DNA of 64,000 bases from Chitinibacter sp046530675 (GTDB lineage Bacteria > Pseudomonadota > Gammaproteobacteria > Burkholderiales > Chitinibacteraceae), in contig NZ_CP172558.1 of assembly GCF_046530675.1 (NCBI RefSeq), positions 2,232,001 to 2,296,000 on the forward strand, read 5' to 3'. Position numbers and translations under genes: made by a program. This document shows, in pieces, positions 1 through 7,924 of the stretch (its first letter is position 1; each line of letters starts with the position of its first letter). The notes under the pieces are model-generated. The model had not been told where the DNA came from and did no database searches. It was given only the letters and a program-made list of their open reading frames with translations.

Positions 1-1785
1 CCAACGGCTGCACAACTGGGTTACAACCCGGCAGCGGTGCTGGCGCAAAGTTCACTGCTCGGTATGGCGATTATTCCCGAACATAGCGAACTAGGGGGGT
101 ATATTCAGCAAGCCATTGAGGAAACTCCTCGATTGGGATATACCAGCCAGAGTATTGGGCAGCCGTTCTTGCCGCAGACCGTACAGCAGGCCGGTATCGA
201 GACTGTAATACCCGCTCAGCCAGCGCCAGCATTGCAACGCCCGCAACAATTTACTCGCCCCGATCAGCTTGCATCGGCACCAGCTCCGAAACCAGCCGAT
301 GGCTGGCGGACTGAAGACGGCCTGTGTCTGCCGTTGGAATTACTGCGGCCAGCCACCGTGCAGGCCATTACCGTCACGCAGGAAGACCTGATCGAACGCA
401 GCATCTTGATCGAAGAAAAACTCAACGAATTCAAAGTAAAGGTAAGTGTGCTCGACGCTTACGCAGGTCCGGTGATTACGCGTTTTGAAGTCGAACCGGC
501 AACCGGGATTCGTGGTGCGCAGGTCGTCAATCTGGCCAAAGATCTGGCGCGCTCGCTGGGGCTGGCTTCGGTACGCGTCGTCGAGACGATTCCGGGTAAA
601 ACCTGCATGGGGCTGGAGTTGCCGAACCCAACGCGGCAAATGATCAGGCTGTCCGAAATCCTGTCTGCGTCTGAATACAAGGGGCAGGTATCCCCTCTGA
701 CCATCGCACTGGGCAAGGATATCAGCGGTATACCCGTCGCAACCGATCTGGCCAAAACGCCGCATATGCTGGTCGCGGGTACAACCGGCTCGGGTAAATC
801 GGTCGGTGTGAATGCGATGATTTTGTCGATTCTGTTTAAAGCGACGCCGGATGAAGTGCGCTTTATCATGATCGACCCGAAAATGCTCGAATTGTCGGTC
901 TATGAAGGCATTCCACATCTGCTCGCGCCGGTCGTGACCGATATGAAACTCGCCGCGAACGCGCTGAACTGGTGTGTTGGCGAGATGGAAAAACGCTATC
1001 GGTTAATGAGCGCGCTGGGCGTGAGAAATTTAGCCGGTTACAACCAGAAAATTGCCGAAGCGGAACGAGCTGGCCGTAAATTGAGTAATCCGTTTACCTT
1101 GACGCCGGATGATCCGGAGCCGCTCGAACATCTGCCGATGATCGTCGTTGTCGTCGATGAATTTGCCGATCTGATGATGGTCGCGGGTAAAAAAATTGAG
1201 GAATTGATCGCACGGCTGGCGCAAAAAGCGCGCGCAGCGGGGATCCACCTGATTCTGGCAACGCAACGCCCGTCGGTCGATGTGATTACCGGGCTGATCA
1301 AGGCCAATATCCCGACTCGATTGGCGTTTCAGGTGTCGAGCAAAATCGATAGCCGGACGATTCTCGATCAAATGGGCGCTGAGGCTTTATTGGGGCAGGG
1401 CGATATGCTGTTTCTGCCGCCGGGAACTGGCTATCCGCAACGGATTCACGGTGCTTTTGTCGATGACGCCGAAGTGCATTGCGTCGTTGAATATCTGAAG
1501 CAATTGGGTGAACCAAACTATATCGAAGGCGTGCTGTATCCGGCCGGTGAAAATGATGGCGGTTTTGCCGGTGCAGGCGAGGGCGAAGACGCCGACCCGC
1601 TGTACGACGAAGCCGTTGCGCATGTGGTTCGCAGCCGCCGCGCGTCGATTTCGGCGGTGCAGCGGCAGTTCAGGATCGGTTATAACCGCGCCGCGCGCCT
1701 GATCGAGCAAATGGAAGCCGCCGGGATTGTCAGTGGGATGGAAAGCAACGGCAACCGCACTGTTATCGCGCCATCGCATGATTAA
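1..1785 (+). CDS. ftsK: DNA translocase FtsK, C-terminal part (5' end outside window)
   Basis: Hexameric ATPase that pumps DNA at the division septum to clear and resolve chromosome termini. The reading frame is open to base 1, so the N-terminal membrane part and linker lie upstream; 594 codons are visible. In order: a Pro/Gln-rich linker, the alpha/beta translocase core with Walker A (AGTTGSGKS, near base 775) and Walker B (IVVVVDEF, near base 1143), then a winged-helix gamma domain (from about base 1600; RSRRASISAVQRQFRIGY) that reads KOPS sequences. Motifs and order match the family fully. A GTG at 37 is internal to the frame and is not a start. No clear terminator follows. Confidence 0.97.
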   Translation, partial: PTAAQLGYNPAAVLAQSSLLGMAIIPEHSELGGYIQQAIEETPRLGYTSQSIGQPFLPQTVQQAGIETVIPAQPAPALQRPQQFTRPDQLASAPAPKPADGWRTEDGLCLPLELLRPATVQAITVTQEDLIERSILIEEKLNEFKVKVSVLDAYAGPVITRFEVEPATGIRGAQVVNLAKDLARSLGLASVRVVETIPGKTCMGLELPNPTRQMIRLSEILSASEYKGQVSPLTIALGKDISGIPVATDLAKTPHMLVAGTTGSGKSVGVNAMILSILFKATPDEVRFIMIDPKMLELSVYEGIPHLLAPVVTDMKLAANALNWCVGEMEKRYRLMSALGVRNLAGYNQKIAEAERAGRKLSNPFTLTPDDPEPLEHLPMIVVVVDEFADLMMVAGKKIEELIARLAQKARAAGIHLILATQRPSVDVITGLIKANIPTRLAFQVSSKIDSRTILDQMGAEALLGQGDMLFLPPGTGYPQRIHGAFVDDAEVHCVVEYLKQLGEPNYIEGVLYPAGENDGGFAGAGEGEDADPLYDEAVAHVVRSRRASISAVQRQFRIGYNRAARLIEQMEAAGIVSGMESNGNRTVIAPSHD

Positions 1786-1917
1786 CGCTGATTCATTGCT
1801 TTAATGACAAAGCCACCGCGCTCTTGTTGCCCGCAGTGTTTGCGCGGCTGACAGTCCGGTCTGACGGAAAAATGCTGCTTATACTGCCTTATCGGTTTGA
1901 TCGAGCAAGGCGGGAAT

Positions 1918-2679
1918 ATGGCGATAAAAAAGTTCAACTTTCTGTTGCTGGCGATGCTGTCTGTCCCGGCCTGGGCGCAAGAGCCGTCGATGTTCAAGCT
2001 GGTTAAAGATCCCTCGGTCGGAATGCCTTCGCTCCAACTTGGGTACTGGACTGCTTTAGACTATCACCAGCGTGATTGGCATTCGAATACCTTTATGCTG
2101 CGTTCTATCATCCCGTTTCAATGGGGTGAGCAAAATCATATTATGCGGATTTCGGTGCCGATCGCGATCAGCCATCCGGTTTTGGGTGATGGCCTGGCCG
2201 ATACCTCGATTTTTGAACTCATGGTATTTGATCAGGACTGGGGACGTTTCGGTCTGGGCTTTTATGGCCTGTTGCCAACCGGCGGCAGCGAGCGCGGTGC
2301 CGAGCAATGGGCATTTGGCCCGGCCCTGGGGATAGAATTTCGCTCGCCGGGGCTGTTGTGGGGGCTGTTCAATCAAAATGCCTTTACCGTCGCTGGCGAT
2401 GATCAGCGTCAGCCAGTCAAGATCAGCTTGTTGCAACCCTTCGTAACCTGGCAGCTCGGTGACGGCTGGAGTGCACATTTATCGGAAATGCAATTTAGCT
2501 ACGATTGGGAAAATCGCCGCTGGCGTAATCTGCCGCTGGGATTGGGCATCTCCAAAACACAAAAACTGGACCGCGTTCCGGTGCAGTTTAATCTGCAATA
2601 CGAACATAATTTTGCAGATAAAGTGGTCGCGCCGGCGAATACCATCCGCTTTAATGTCAGGTTTTTTCTACCTGATTGA
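1918..2679 (+). CDS. Outer-membrane beta-barrel protein, MetA-pathway/transporter-like family
   Basis: 253-aa predicted secreted protein. The ATG at 1918 is chosen because a purine-rich site (AAGGCGGG) lies just upstream and the N-terminus becomes a clean signal peptide ending AWAQ at about residue 18. The rest alternates polar and aromatic residues in short strands and ends in a phenylalanine-rich strand (NVRFFLPD), as outer-membrane barrels do. The segment around 'LQPFVTWQLGDGW' resembles the family labelled 'putative MetA-pathway of phenol degradation', whose members are barrels of mostly unknown cargo. Function is inferred only from this resemblance. It stands alone between ftsK and the phasin. 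Confidence 0.6.
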   Translation: MAIKKFNFLLLAMLSVPAWAQEPSMFKLVKDPSVGMPSLQLGYWTALDYHQRDWHSNTFMLRSIIPFQWGEQNHIMRISVPIAISHPVLGDGLADTSIFELMVFDQDWGRFGLGFYGLLPTGGSERGAEQWAFGPALGIEFRSPGLLWGLFNQNAFTVAGDDQRQPVKISLLQPFVTWQLGDGWSAHLSEMQFSYDWENRRWRNLPLGLGISKTQKLDRVPVQFNLQYEHNFADKVVAPANTIRFNVRFFLPD

Positions 2680-2769
2680 GCGATTTGTGCAAATTCTGGG
2701 TATTTGATTTGCTTGATTTAGTGATTGATTTAAAAGGAGTTTGTCTTGGCTTATGATGGTGGGGTGTTG

Positions 2770-2790
2770 TTTTTGTGCGATGCACAAAAA
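2770..2790. promoter_or_regulatory. Dyad upstream of phasin -35 (candidate operator)
   Basis: Perfect 9-bp inverted repeat TTTTTGTGC-GAT-GCACAAAAA ending four bases before the -35 box of the phasin promoter. TGC/GCA dyads are known targets of the PHB-responsive repressor PhaR; assignment to PhaR is inference. Confidence 0.45.
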
Positions 2791-2794
2791 ATAC

Positions 2795-2823
2795 TTGACA
2801 TCAGGTTTGATCAAGATAAGAAT
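2795..2823 (+). promoter_or_regulatory. Sigma-70 promoter of phasin gene
   Basis: Consensus -35 TTGACA (2795-2800), 17-nt spacer, -10 AAGAAT (2818-2823, four of six consensus bases). It lies 38 bp before the phasin start codon. Confidence 0.6.
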
Positions 2824-2830
2824 GGCGTTA

Positions 2831-2841
2831 TTGCAGTGCAA
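2831..2841. promoter_or_regulatory. TTGCAGTGCAA palindrome at transcription start (candidate PhaR operator)
   Basis: Perfect 11-bp palindrome located about where transcription from the 2795 promoter would begin, so a bound protein would block initiation. PhaR-type regulators of phasin genes bind TGC/GCA-type dyads; identity here is inferred. Confidence 0.5.
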
Positions 2842-2860
2842 CATTAACGGAGATAAAACC

Positions 2861-3415
2861 ATGTTTAACGCACAAAAACAATTTGCAGACCTGAGCCAAG
2901 CTAACCTCGAAAAATCATTGCGCCTGACCAATATCGCTTTGGCTGGTGCCGAGCGTTTGTTCCAGTTGCAACTGAGCATCGCTCGTGACTTGCTGGCTGA
3001 AAACGCAGAAACTGCCAAATCACTGGCACAAGTTAAAAACGTACAAGATCTGGTTGATCTGCAAAAAACTCTGTCTCAGCCAGGCGTTGAGAAAACGATC
3101 GCTGTGGCACGTACTGTTTACGAAGCAGCCAGCAGCACTCAGACAGAACTGAACAAACTGATCGAAGAACAAGTTCTTGAATTCAACAAAAACCTGGTTT
3201 CGTCCTTGGATCAAGCTGCGCAACAAGCACCAGCAGGCAGCGCTGCAGTGAGCATGATCAAATCTGCAGTTGAAAGCGCGAACACCGCATTCGACACAGT
3301 ACAAAAAACCAGCCAGCGTATCGCTGCCAACCTGACCGAAGCGACTGTTGCTGCGGTTGAAACTGGCGCGAAAACCGTTGCTGCTGCAACTAAAGCAGGC
3401 AACAAAGCTGCTTAA
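2861..3415 (+). CDS. phaP: Phasin family protein (PHB granule-associated)
   Basis: 184-aa amphipathic helical protein that would coat polyhydroxyalkanoate granules and limit their coalescence. The start at 2861 is preceded by GGAG (2849-2852) and gives the typical phasin N-terminus (MFNAQKQFADLSQANLEKSL). A longer upstream frame exists but has no ribosome-binding site and contains the promoter. The whole protein is predicted alpha-helical, rich in Ala, Gln, Thr and Lys, without signal peptide or cysteine, and ends in an Ala/Lys-rich tail as betaproteobacterial phasins do. Monocistronic: own promoter, two dyad operators and a strong terminator. It implies that the organism makes PHB; no phaC, phaA or phaB lies in the window. 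Confidence 0.9.
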   Translation: MFNAQKQFADLSQANLEKSLRLTNIALAGAERLFQLQLSIARDLLAENAETAKSLAQVKNVQDLVDLQKTLSQPGVEKTIAVARTVYEAASSTQTELNKLIEEQVLEFNKNLVSSLDQAAQQAPAGSAAVSMIKSAVESANTAFDTVQKTSQRIAANLTEATVAAVETGAKTVAAATKAGNKAA

Positions 3416-3435
3416 TTGATTTCTGCTCGAAATCG

Positions 3436-3466
3436 AAAAAAGCCACACTGCGGTGTGGCTTTTTTA
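3436..3466 (+). terminator. Rho-independent terminator after phasin
   Basis: GCCACAC-tgcg-GTGTGGC stem flanked by A6 and T6, giving a long perfectly paired hairpin with U-tract. Confidence 0.92.
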
Positions 3467-3531
3467 TTGCGCTGCGGCTGATTCTCCCGCCCTCTATCTG
3501 CCCGACATACGAATCACGCTATGATTTGCAG

Positions 3532-5328
3532 ATGAAAAAAATCCTCCTATTGCTCTGTTGTCTATACCAGTCACAGGTATTGGCTGCTGGCGCTTATTCA
3601 ATGAGCTGTACAGCCAGATACCCTGATGGTTTCACATCATTCGCCTATGTAAACCCGCAGGCGAAAAAAGGCGGCGAACTGGTTTTGCCTAACCCGGACC
3701 GGCGTAGCAGTTTCGATTCGTTCAATCCTTTCATCATCAAGGGGCTGCCCGCCGCCGGGCTCGGCGCGCTGATGTTCGAATCACTCGGCACAATGAGTCT
3801 GGACGAAACGGCGACGATGTATGGCCTCTTGGCCAGCGATATTGCCGTCGCCAGCGATGGGCTGTCGGTGACGTTTACATTGAATCCCAAAGCGCGTTTC
3901 AATAATGGCGACTCAGTCACCGCGCTCGATGTGAAGCACAGCTTTGATACGCTCAATAGCAAACTCGCCGCGCCGCAATACATGTCGCAACTCGGTGACG
4001 TAGCCGATGTTGATGTGCTTGACGCCAGAACGATCCGCTACCGTTTTAAAACGCCCAATCGCGAATTGCCGCAAATCGTCGGCTCGCTGCCGGTGTTTTC
4101 AAGGAAGTGGGGCCAAGAGAAAAATGGAGTGACTAAGGCGCTGGACAAAATTGCCCTCGAAGCGCCGATCACCAGTGGCCCGTACCGGATTGCGGATTAC
4201 AAAATTGGCCGCACGATTACGTATCAACGCCGCGCTGACTATTGGGGCGCACAGCTGCCAACGCGGCTCGGGCAATACAATTTCGACCGCGTGACTTATC
4301 GCTATTATCAGGACGATGTCGCACGGCTCGAAGCTTTCAAAGCCGGCGAATTTGACTTCATTACCGAATACAGCGCACGCAACTGGGCGCGGCAGTATCA
4401 GGGGCCGAAATTTCGCAGTGGCGACATCATCAAGCGCGAGCTGCGCCACCATAACAGCAGCGGCATGCAGGGCTATGTGATGAACATCCGCCGCCCGCAA
4501 TTTACCGACATTCGCGTGCGGCAGGCTTTGGGGCTGGCGCTCGATTTTGAATGGCTGAACCGCCAGCTGTTTTACAGCCAGTACACGCGGCTGAATAGTT
4601 TTTACGCCAATGGCGAACTCGCTGCTAGCGGCAAGCCTAGCGAGGCGGAGCTGGCTCTGTTAAAGCCACTGGTGAAAGATTTGCCCGCTACGGTGTACAG
4701 CGAATTACCAGCGCCACCGAATACAAACCCGCCTGGCTCGCTGCGCGATAATCTGCGTCAGGCACGCGAGCTACTCAAACAGGCGGGCTGGACTTATCGC
4801 GACGGTGCGCTGCGTAACGCCAAAGGCGAGCTGTTTACGTTTGAAATTCTCGACGACGGCGGCGCGATGGCGCGCGTCTTTCCGCCGCTGGCGCGCAATC
4901 TGGCCAAGCTGGGCATTACCGCCACGCTGCGCAATATCGACTTCGCGCTGTATCAGCGTCGGCTCGACGCCTTCGATTTCGATATGACGGTGCTGCGTTT
5001 CCCCGACGTGCAAAGCCCGGGGCAGGAATTGCTCGACTATTACGGCAGCAAAGCGGCTGATGTGAAGGGTAGCAGTAACGTCATCGGCATCAAAAACCCC
5101 GCCATTGACGCGCTGATTGCTCATGTATTGAAAGCGCAGAACCGCCAGCAGCAAATCACCGCAGTCCACGCGCTCGACCGCGCTTTACTGGCCGGCCACT
5201 ACATCATTCCGCACTGGTACAGCGCCACGCATCGCGTCGCATGGCGGGATAGCTTTGCGATGCCGAAAGTGATGCCGCTGTATTATCAGGCGGGGGATTG
5301 GATGCTGGCGACGTGGTGGGTGAAATGA
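3532..5328 (+). CDS. yejA: YejA-type peptide ABC transporter substrate-binding protein
   Basis: 598-aa periplasmic binding protein of the family 5 (oligopeptide/microcin C) type. The ATG at 3532 gives a signal peptide (MKKILLLLCCLYQSQVLAAG). The mature protein shows YejA hallmarks: GGELVLPNPDRRSSFDSFNPF near the start, FTLNPKARFNNGDSVTALDV, and the C-terminal HWYSATHRVAWRD. It would deliver oligopeptides to the YejB/YejE permeases encoded further downstream. The stop codon overlaps the start of an unrelated AT-rich gene (ATGA at 5325), so the canonical yejA-yejB adjacency is broken. No promoter was recognised. Confidence 0.9.
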   Translation: MKKILLLLCCLYQSQVLAAGAYSMSCTARYPDGFTSFAYVNPQAKKGGELVLPNPDRRSSFDSFNPFIIKGLPAAGLGALMFESLGTMSLDETATMYGLLASDIAVASDGLSVTFTLNPKARFNNGDSVTALDVKHSFDTLNSKLAAPQYMSQLGDVADVDVLDARTIRYRFKTPNRELPQIVGSLPVFSRKWGQEKNGVTKALDKIALEAPITSGPYRIADYKIGRTITYQRRADYWGAQLPTRLGQYNFDRVTYRYYQDDVARLEAFKAGEFDFITEYSARNWARQYQGPKFRSGDIIKRELRHHNSSGMQGYVMNIRRPQFTDIRVRQALGLALDFEWLNRQLFYSQYTRLNSFYANGELAASGKPSEAELALLKPLVKDLPATVYSELPAPPNTNPPGSLRDNLRQARELLKQAGWTYRDGALRNAKGELFTFEILDDGGAMARVFPPLARNLAKLGITATLRNIDFALYQRRLDAFDFDMTVLRFPDVQSPGQELLDYYGSKAADVKGSSNVIGIKNPAIDALIAHVLKAQNRQQQITAVHALDRALLAGHYIIPHWYSATHRVAWRDSFAMPKVMPLYYQAGDWMLATWWVK

Positions 5329-6215
5329 TGGCTATGCATGAAAAAGCTCAGTTGAATGACGTATTGGGTAAGTTAATTTATGGTTTAGTTGTTGCTACGG
5401 TTTTATGCGGATTGTTTGTTTTCTTCGGTTTCTTGGCTGCGCTACTTATTTTTGGTGGAGGGGTCTTAGCCTTTATTTTTCTATTAATTGGTTTCCCGAT
5501 TTTGTGGAAGGGCTTGCAATATTTAAAGAGGAAACTGATTGTTAAGCGGCATGAGGATCTTTGCCTGGGGTATCGGTGGAAGCTAGTTGTGGTTTTTGTT
5601 TATTTAATTTTTGGCGGATATTATATAGTTACTCATTTTATTATTGAAAAACCAAGCGTAATTTCCGTGTTGCATCAGGGGAGGAGTGATGCAATACAGA
5701 TCGTTTTTCCATATTGTAATGAAAATAGAAATATAACCTTTAAAGAAAAGACGGATTGGTTGTCGCTGAGAGGTGTATGGCAGGCCGATGGACAAAAACT
5801 GTTATGTCAGGAAGAAGACCAAAAAGAAATTTATGGGTCAATAACTTTATCGACTCTTGAAATAAGTTCTGTAGCAGAAAACGCAAAAAAATATCCATCT
5901 GGTATGACTCAGTTCGATAAAATTAATAAAGACAAAATTCGTTTGATTGAAGAAAGGAATGGCGCCAAAGTTTACCGTGAAATTCTTGCGGGAAATCGGA
6001 GTGCTAAGGAAATAATTGTTTTCCAAGCTGACGATGGTGAATTTGTGGTAGTTCAGTATTTGCTTGCGCTGCCTAATAATAAATATATTTATCATCGATT
6101 TGATAGTGAACGGGAGGTGGAGTTTTTCTTGAGGTATTCTGGGAATAATATTGGGTTTTATAGGCAGTTTGATCAGAATGCAATGAAATATCTGCGCTCA
6201 TTGGTGAAAAAATAG
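5325..6215 (+). CDS. AT-rich membrane protein of unknown function inserted in the yej cluster
   Basis: 296-aa protein not recognised. The ATG at 5325 overlaps the yejA stop as ATGA; ATGs at 5328 and 5334 are alternatives. Residues about 15-70 form two long hydrophobic helices (VVATVLCGLFVFFGFLAAL and a Gly/Phe/Leu-rich stretch), and a third lies near 90-112. The remaining ~180 residues are soluble, charged, and carry two cysteines that could pair if periplasmic. Base composition is clearly AT-richer than yejA and yejB, with codons such as AAA, ATA and TTA common, which suggests acquisition by transfer. It is followed directly by the composite repeat at 6219. It separates two genes normally adjacent, so a role in peptide uptake should not be assumed. 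Confidence 0.75.
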   Translation: MMAMHEKAQLNDVLGKLIYGLVVATVLCGLFVFFGFLAALLIFGGGVLAFIFLLIGFPILWKGLQYLKRKLIVKRHEDLCLGYRWKLVVVFVYLIFGGYYIVTHFIIEKPSVISVLHQGRSDAIQIVFPYCNENRNITFKEKTDWLSLRGVWQADGQKLLCQEEDQKEIYGSITLSTLEISSVAENAKKYPSGMTQFDKINKDKIRLIEERNGAKVYREILAGNRSAKEIIVFQADDGEFVVVQYLLALPNNKYIYHRFDSEREVEFFLRYSGNNIGFYRQFDQNAMKYLRSLVKK

Positions 6216-6218
6216 CAC

Positions 6219-6835
6219 GTAGGTCGGATGAGCCGCAGGTCTTATCCGACTGTTGTGATGATTTGAGCTGGATTGGCGGTTGTGCGCCGCGGCACTGACT
6301 TTCTTTGCTTCGCCAAAGAAAGTCAGCAAAGAAAGGCGACCCGGGCGAAAAGCGCTCCGCGCTGCCCTTGCAGCGTCGTGAGCCAAACATAAAGCCGTTT
6401 GTCTCTCTCCTCGCCGCGGTTTTCGCTACACGGGAATTCAAGCCCCAGACCGACCAGCACGATATATACCTGCCGTGGTGTTGCTTTGGAGGCTACTTAA
6501 ATATTGAACTCTAGCGATATACCCGTTTGATGAGTTTAACTTTGTTTGAAACGAACTACGCTCGTTGGGCTAGGGCTTGATCCCCTGTATCTGCGCCGAA
6601 CGAGGAGCGGGCGGGGCGGGGTTTCGGTTGCGCCTGTTTTGTTAAGCGCAACCGCCGCCTCGATCCGTCCGCAGTGAGGGAATCCCGCGTAGCGGGACGC
6701 AGATGCCGGGGGCGCTTTTCTTTGCCTACTTTCTTTGGCGAAGCAAAGAAAGTAGGTGCTGCGGCGCATAGCCGCCAATCCCTGTTAAATAAATGAATGT
6801 TCTGTCGGATAACGCCTTCGGCTCATCCGACCTAC
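6219..6835. repeat. 617-bp composite inverted repeat between yej genes
   Basis: Fills the 638-bp gap. The ends are inverted copies of a GTAGGTCGGATGAG...TTATCCGAC palindrome (6219-6250; reverse complement at 6804-6835). Inside lie two inverted copies of a longer repeat (6270-6470 and 6545-6790), each with a 32-nt perfect hairpin (6295-6326 and 6725-6756). The two arms share about 110 bp including a GGATTGGCGG block. A 51-bp element copy (6475-6525) sits between them. Small open frames inside have no ribosome-binding sites and are not believed. The whole could be a fold-back mobile unit or two elements nested in one another. Confidence 0.75.
6475..6525. repeat. 51-bp palindromic element, copy h (left end degenerate)
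   Basis: Aligns over its right two-thirds with the copy at 18385-18435 (shared CTCTAG and ATATACCC end); the left GGGTATAT end is eroded. Confidence 0.55.
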
Positions 6836-6853
6836 AAAATGCATAGGAAAGAT

Positions 6854-7924
6854 ATGCTGCAATACATCCTCAAACGCCTGCTGCTAATGCTCCCGACACT
6901 CTTCGGCGTACTATTGGTGAGCTTTGTTGTGATCCAGTTTGTCCCCGGTGGGCCGGTTGAGCAGATGGTGTATCAGCTTAAAGGCCGCGGGGCAGCTGAA
7001 TCCGCAGGCAATACCTCGGCAGGTACTTCGGGTGGGGCGTATCAGGCCGCACGCGGTTTGAGTGAGGAACAACTGGCGCAAATTAAAACCCAGTATGGTT
7101 TTGATAAACCGGCGCATGAGCGTTTCTGGCTGATGCTGAAAAACTACGCGAGTTTTGATCTGGGCGAGAGCTGGTTTCGTCATGCCAGCGTGACCGAGCT
7201 GATCCGTGAAAAACTGCCGGTGTCGATGAGTCTGGGGATTTCGAGCTTGCTGCTGACGTATTTAATCGCCGTTCCGCTCGGCGTGGCCAAAGCTGTGCGG
7301 CATGGGTCGCGCTTTGATGCTGCGACGACTTTGCTGCTGATGGTCGGCTACGCGATTCCTTCTTTTGTGCTGGGCGTTGTGCTCTTGGTGCTGTTTGGCG
7401 GCGGCTCGTTCTGGGCGGTTTTCCCGCTGCGCGGGCTGACGAGCGACGATTGGGATACGCTGTCACTGGCAGGCAAGGCGATGGATTTTCTCTGGCATCT
7501 GGCCTTGCCGGTGACGGCGATGGTTGTGGCCGGTTTTGCCAGCCTGACGATGCTGACCAAAAATGCGTTTCTCGAAGAAATCCACAAGCAATACGTCACG
7601 ACGGCGCGCGCCAAGGGCGCGTCGGAAGCGCGGATTTTCTGGCGGCATATCCTGCGTAATGCGGCCTTGCCACTGGTTGTTGGTTTGCCCGAGGCGATTA
7701 TTGGCGCGTTTTTTACCGGCAGCCTATTGATCGAAACGCTGTTTTCGCTCGACGGGCTGGGCTTGCTGTCGTATGAATCGGTGCTGCGCCGCGATTATCC
7801 GGTGGTGCTGGGAACGCTGTATTTTTTTACCTTGCTGGCCTTGGTCGGGCGTTTATTGTCGGACCTGTGCTATGTGCTGCTTGATCCGCGCGTACAGTTT
7901 GGGGCGGTGGGGGAGAGGGTATGA
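6854..7924 (+). CDS. yejB: YejB-type peptide ABC transporter permease
   Basis: 356-aa inner-membrane permease (E. coli YejB is about 364 aa). The ATG at 6854 is preferred over 6797 or 6839: it has AGGA five bases upstream and yields MLQYILKRLLLMLPTLFGVLLV, the canonical start with transmembrane helix 1. A periplasmic segment rich in Gly/Ser/Ala follows, then five further helices. The EAA-loop motif that contacts the ATPase is visible around KQYVTTARAKGASEARIFWRHILRNA, and the tail reads LLDPRVQFG. It overlaps yejE by four bases. The open reading frame reaches upstream into the right REP-like palindrome of the composite repeat, so the native promoter region has been rearranged. Confidence 0.93.
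   Translation: MLQYILKRLLLMLPTLFGVLLVSFVVIQFVPGGPVEQMVYQLKGRGAAESAGNTSAGTSGGAYQAARGLSEEQLAQIKTQYGFDKPAHERFWLMLKNYASFDLGESWFRHASVTELIREKLPVSMSLGISSLLLTYLIAVPLGVAKAVRHGSRFDAATTLLLMVGYAIPSFVLGVVLLVLFGGGSFWAVFPLRGLTSDDWDTLSLAGKAMDFLWHLALPVTAMVVAGFASLTMLTKNAFLEEIHKQYVTTARAKGASEARIFWRHILRNAALPLVVGLPEAIIGAFFTGSLLIETLFSLDGLGLLSYESVLRRDYPVVLGTLYFFTLLALVGRLLSDLCYVLLDPRVQFGAVGERV

Noticed and set aside
6305..6514. Small open frames within the 6.2-6.8 kb repeats
   Set aside because: They translate the repeat hairpins (text such as FAKESRQRK) and lack ribosome-binding sites.
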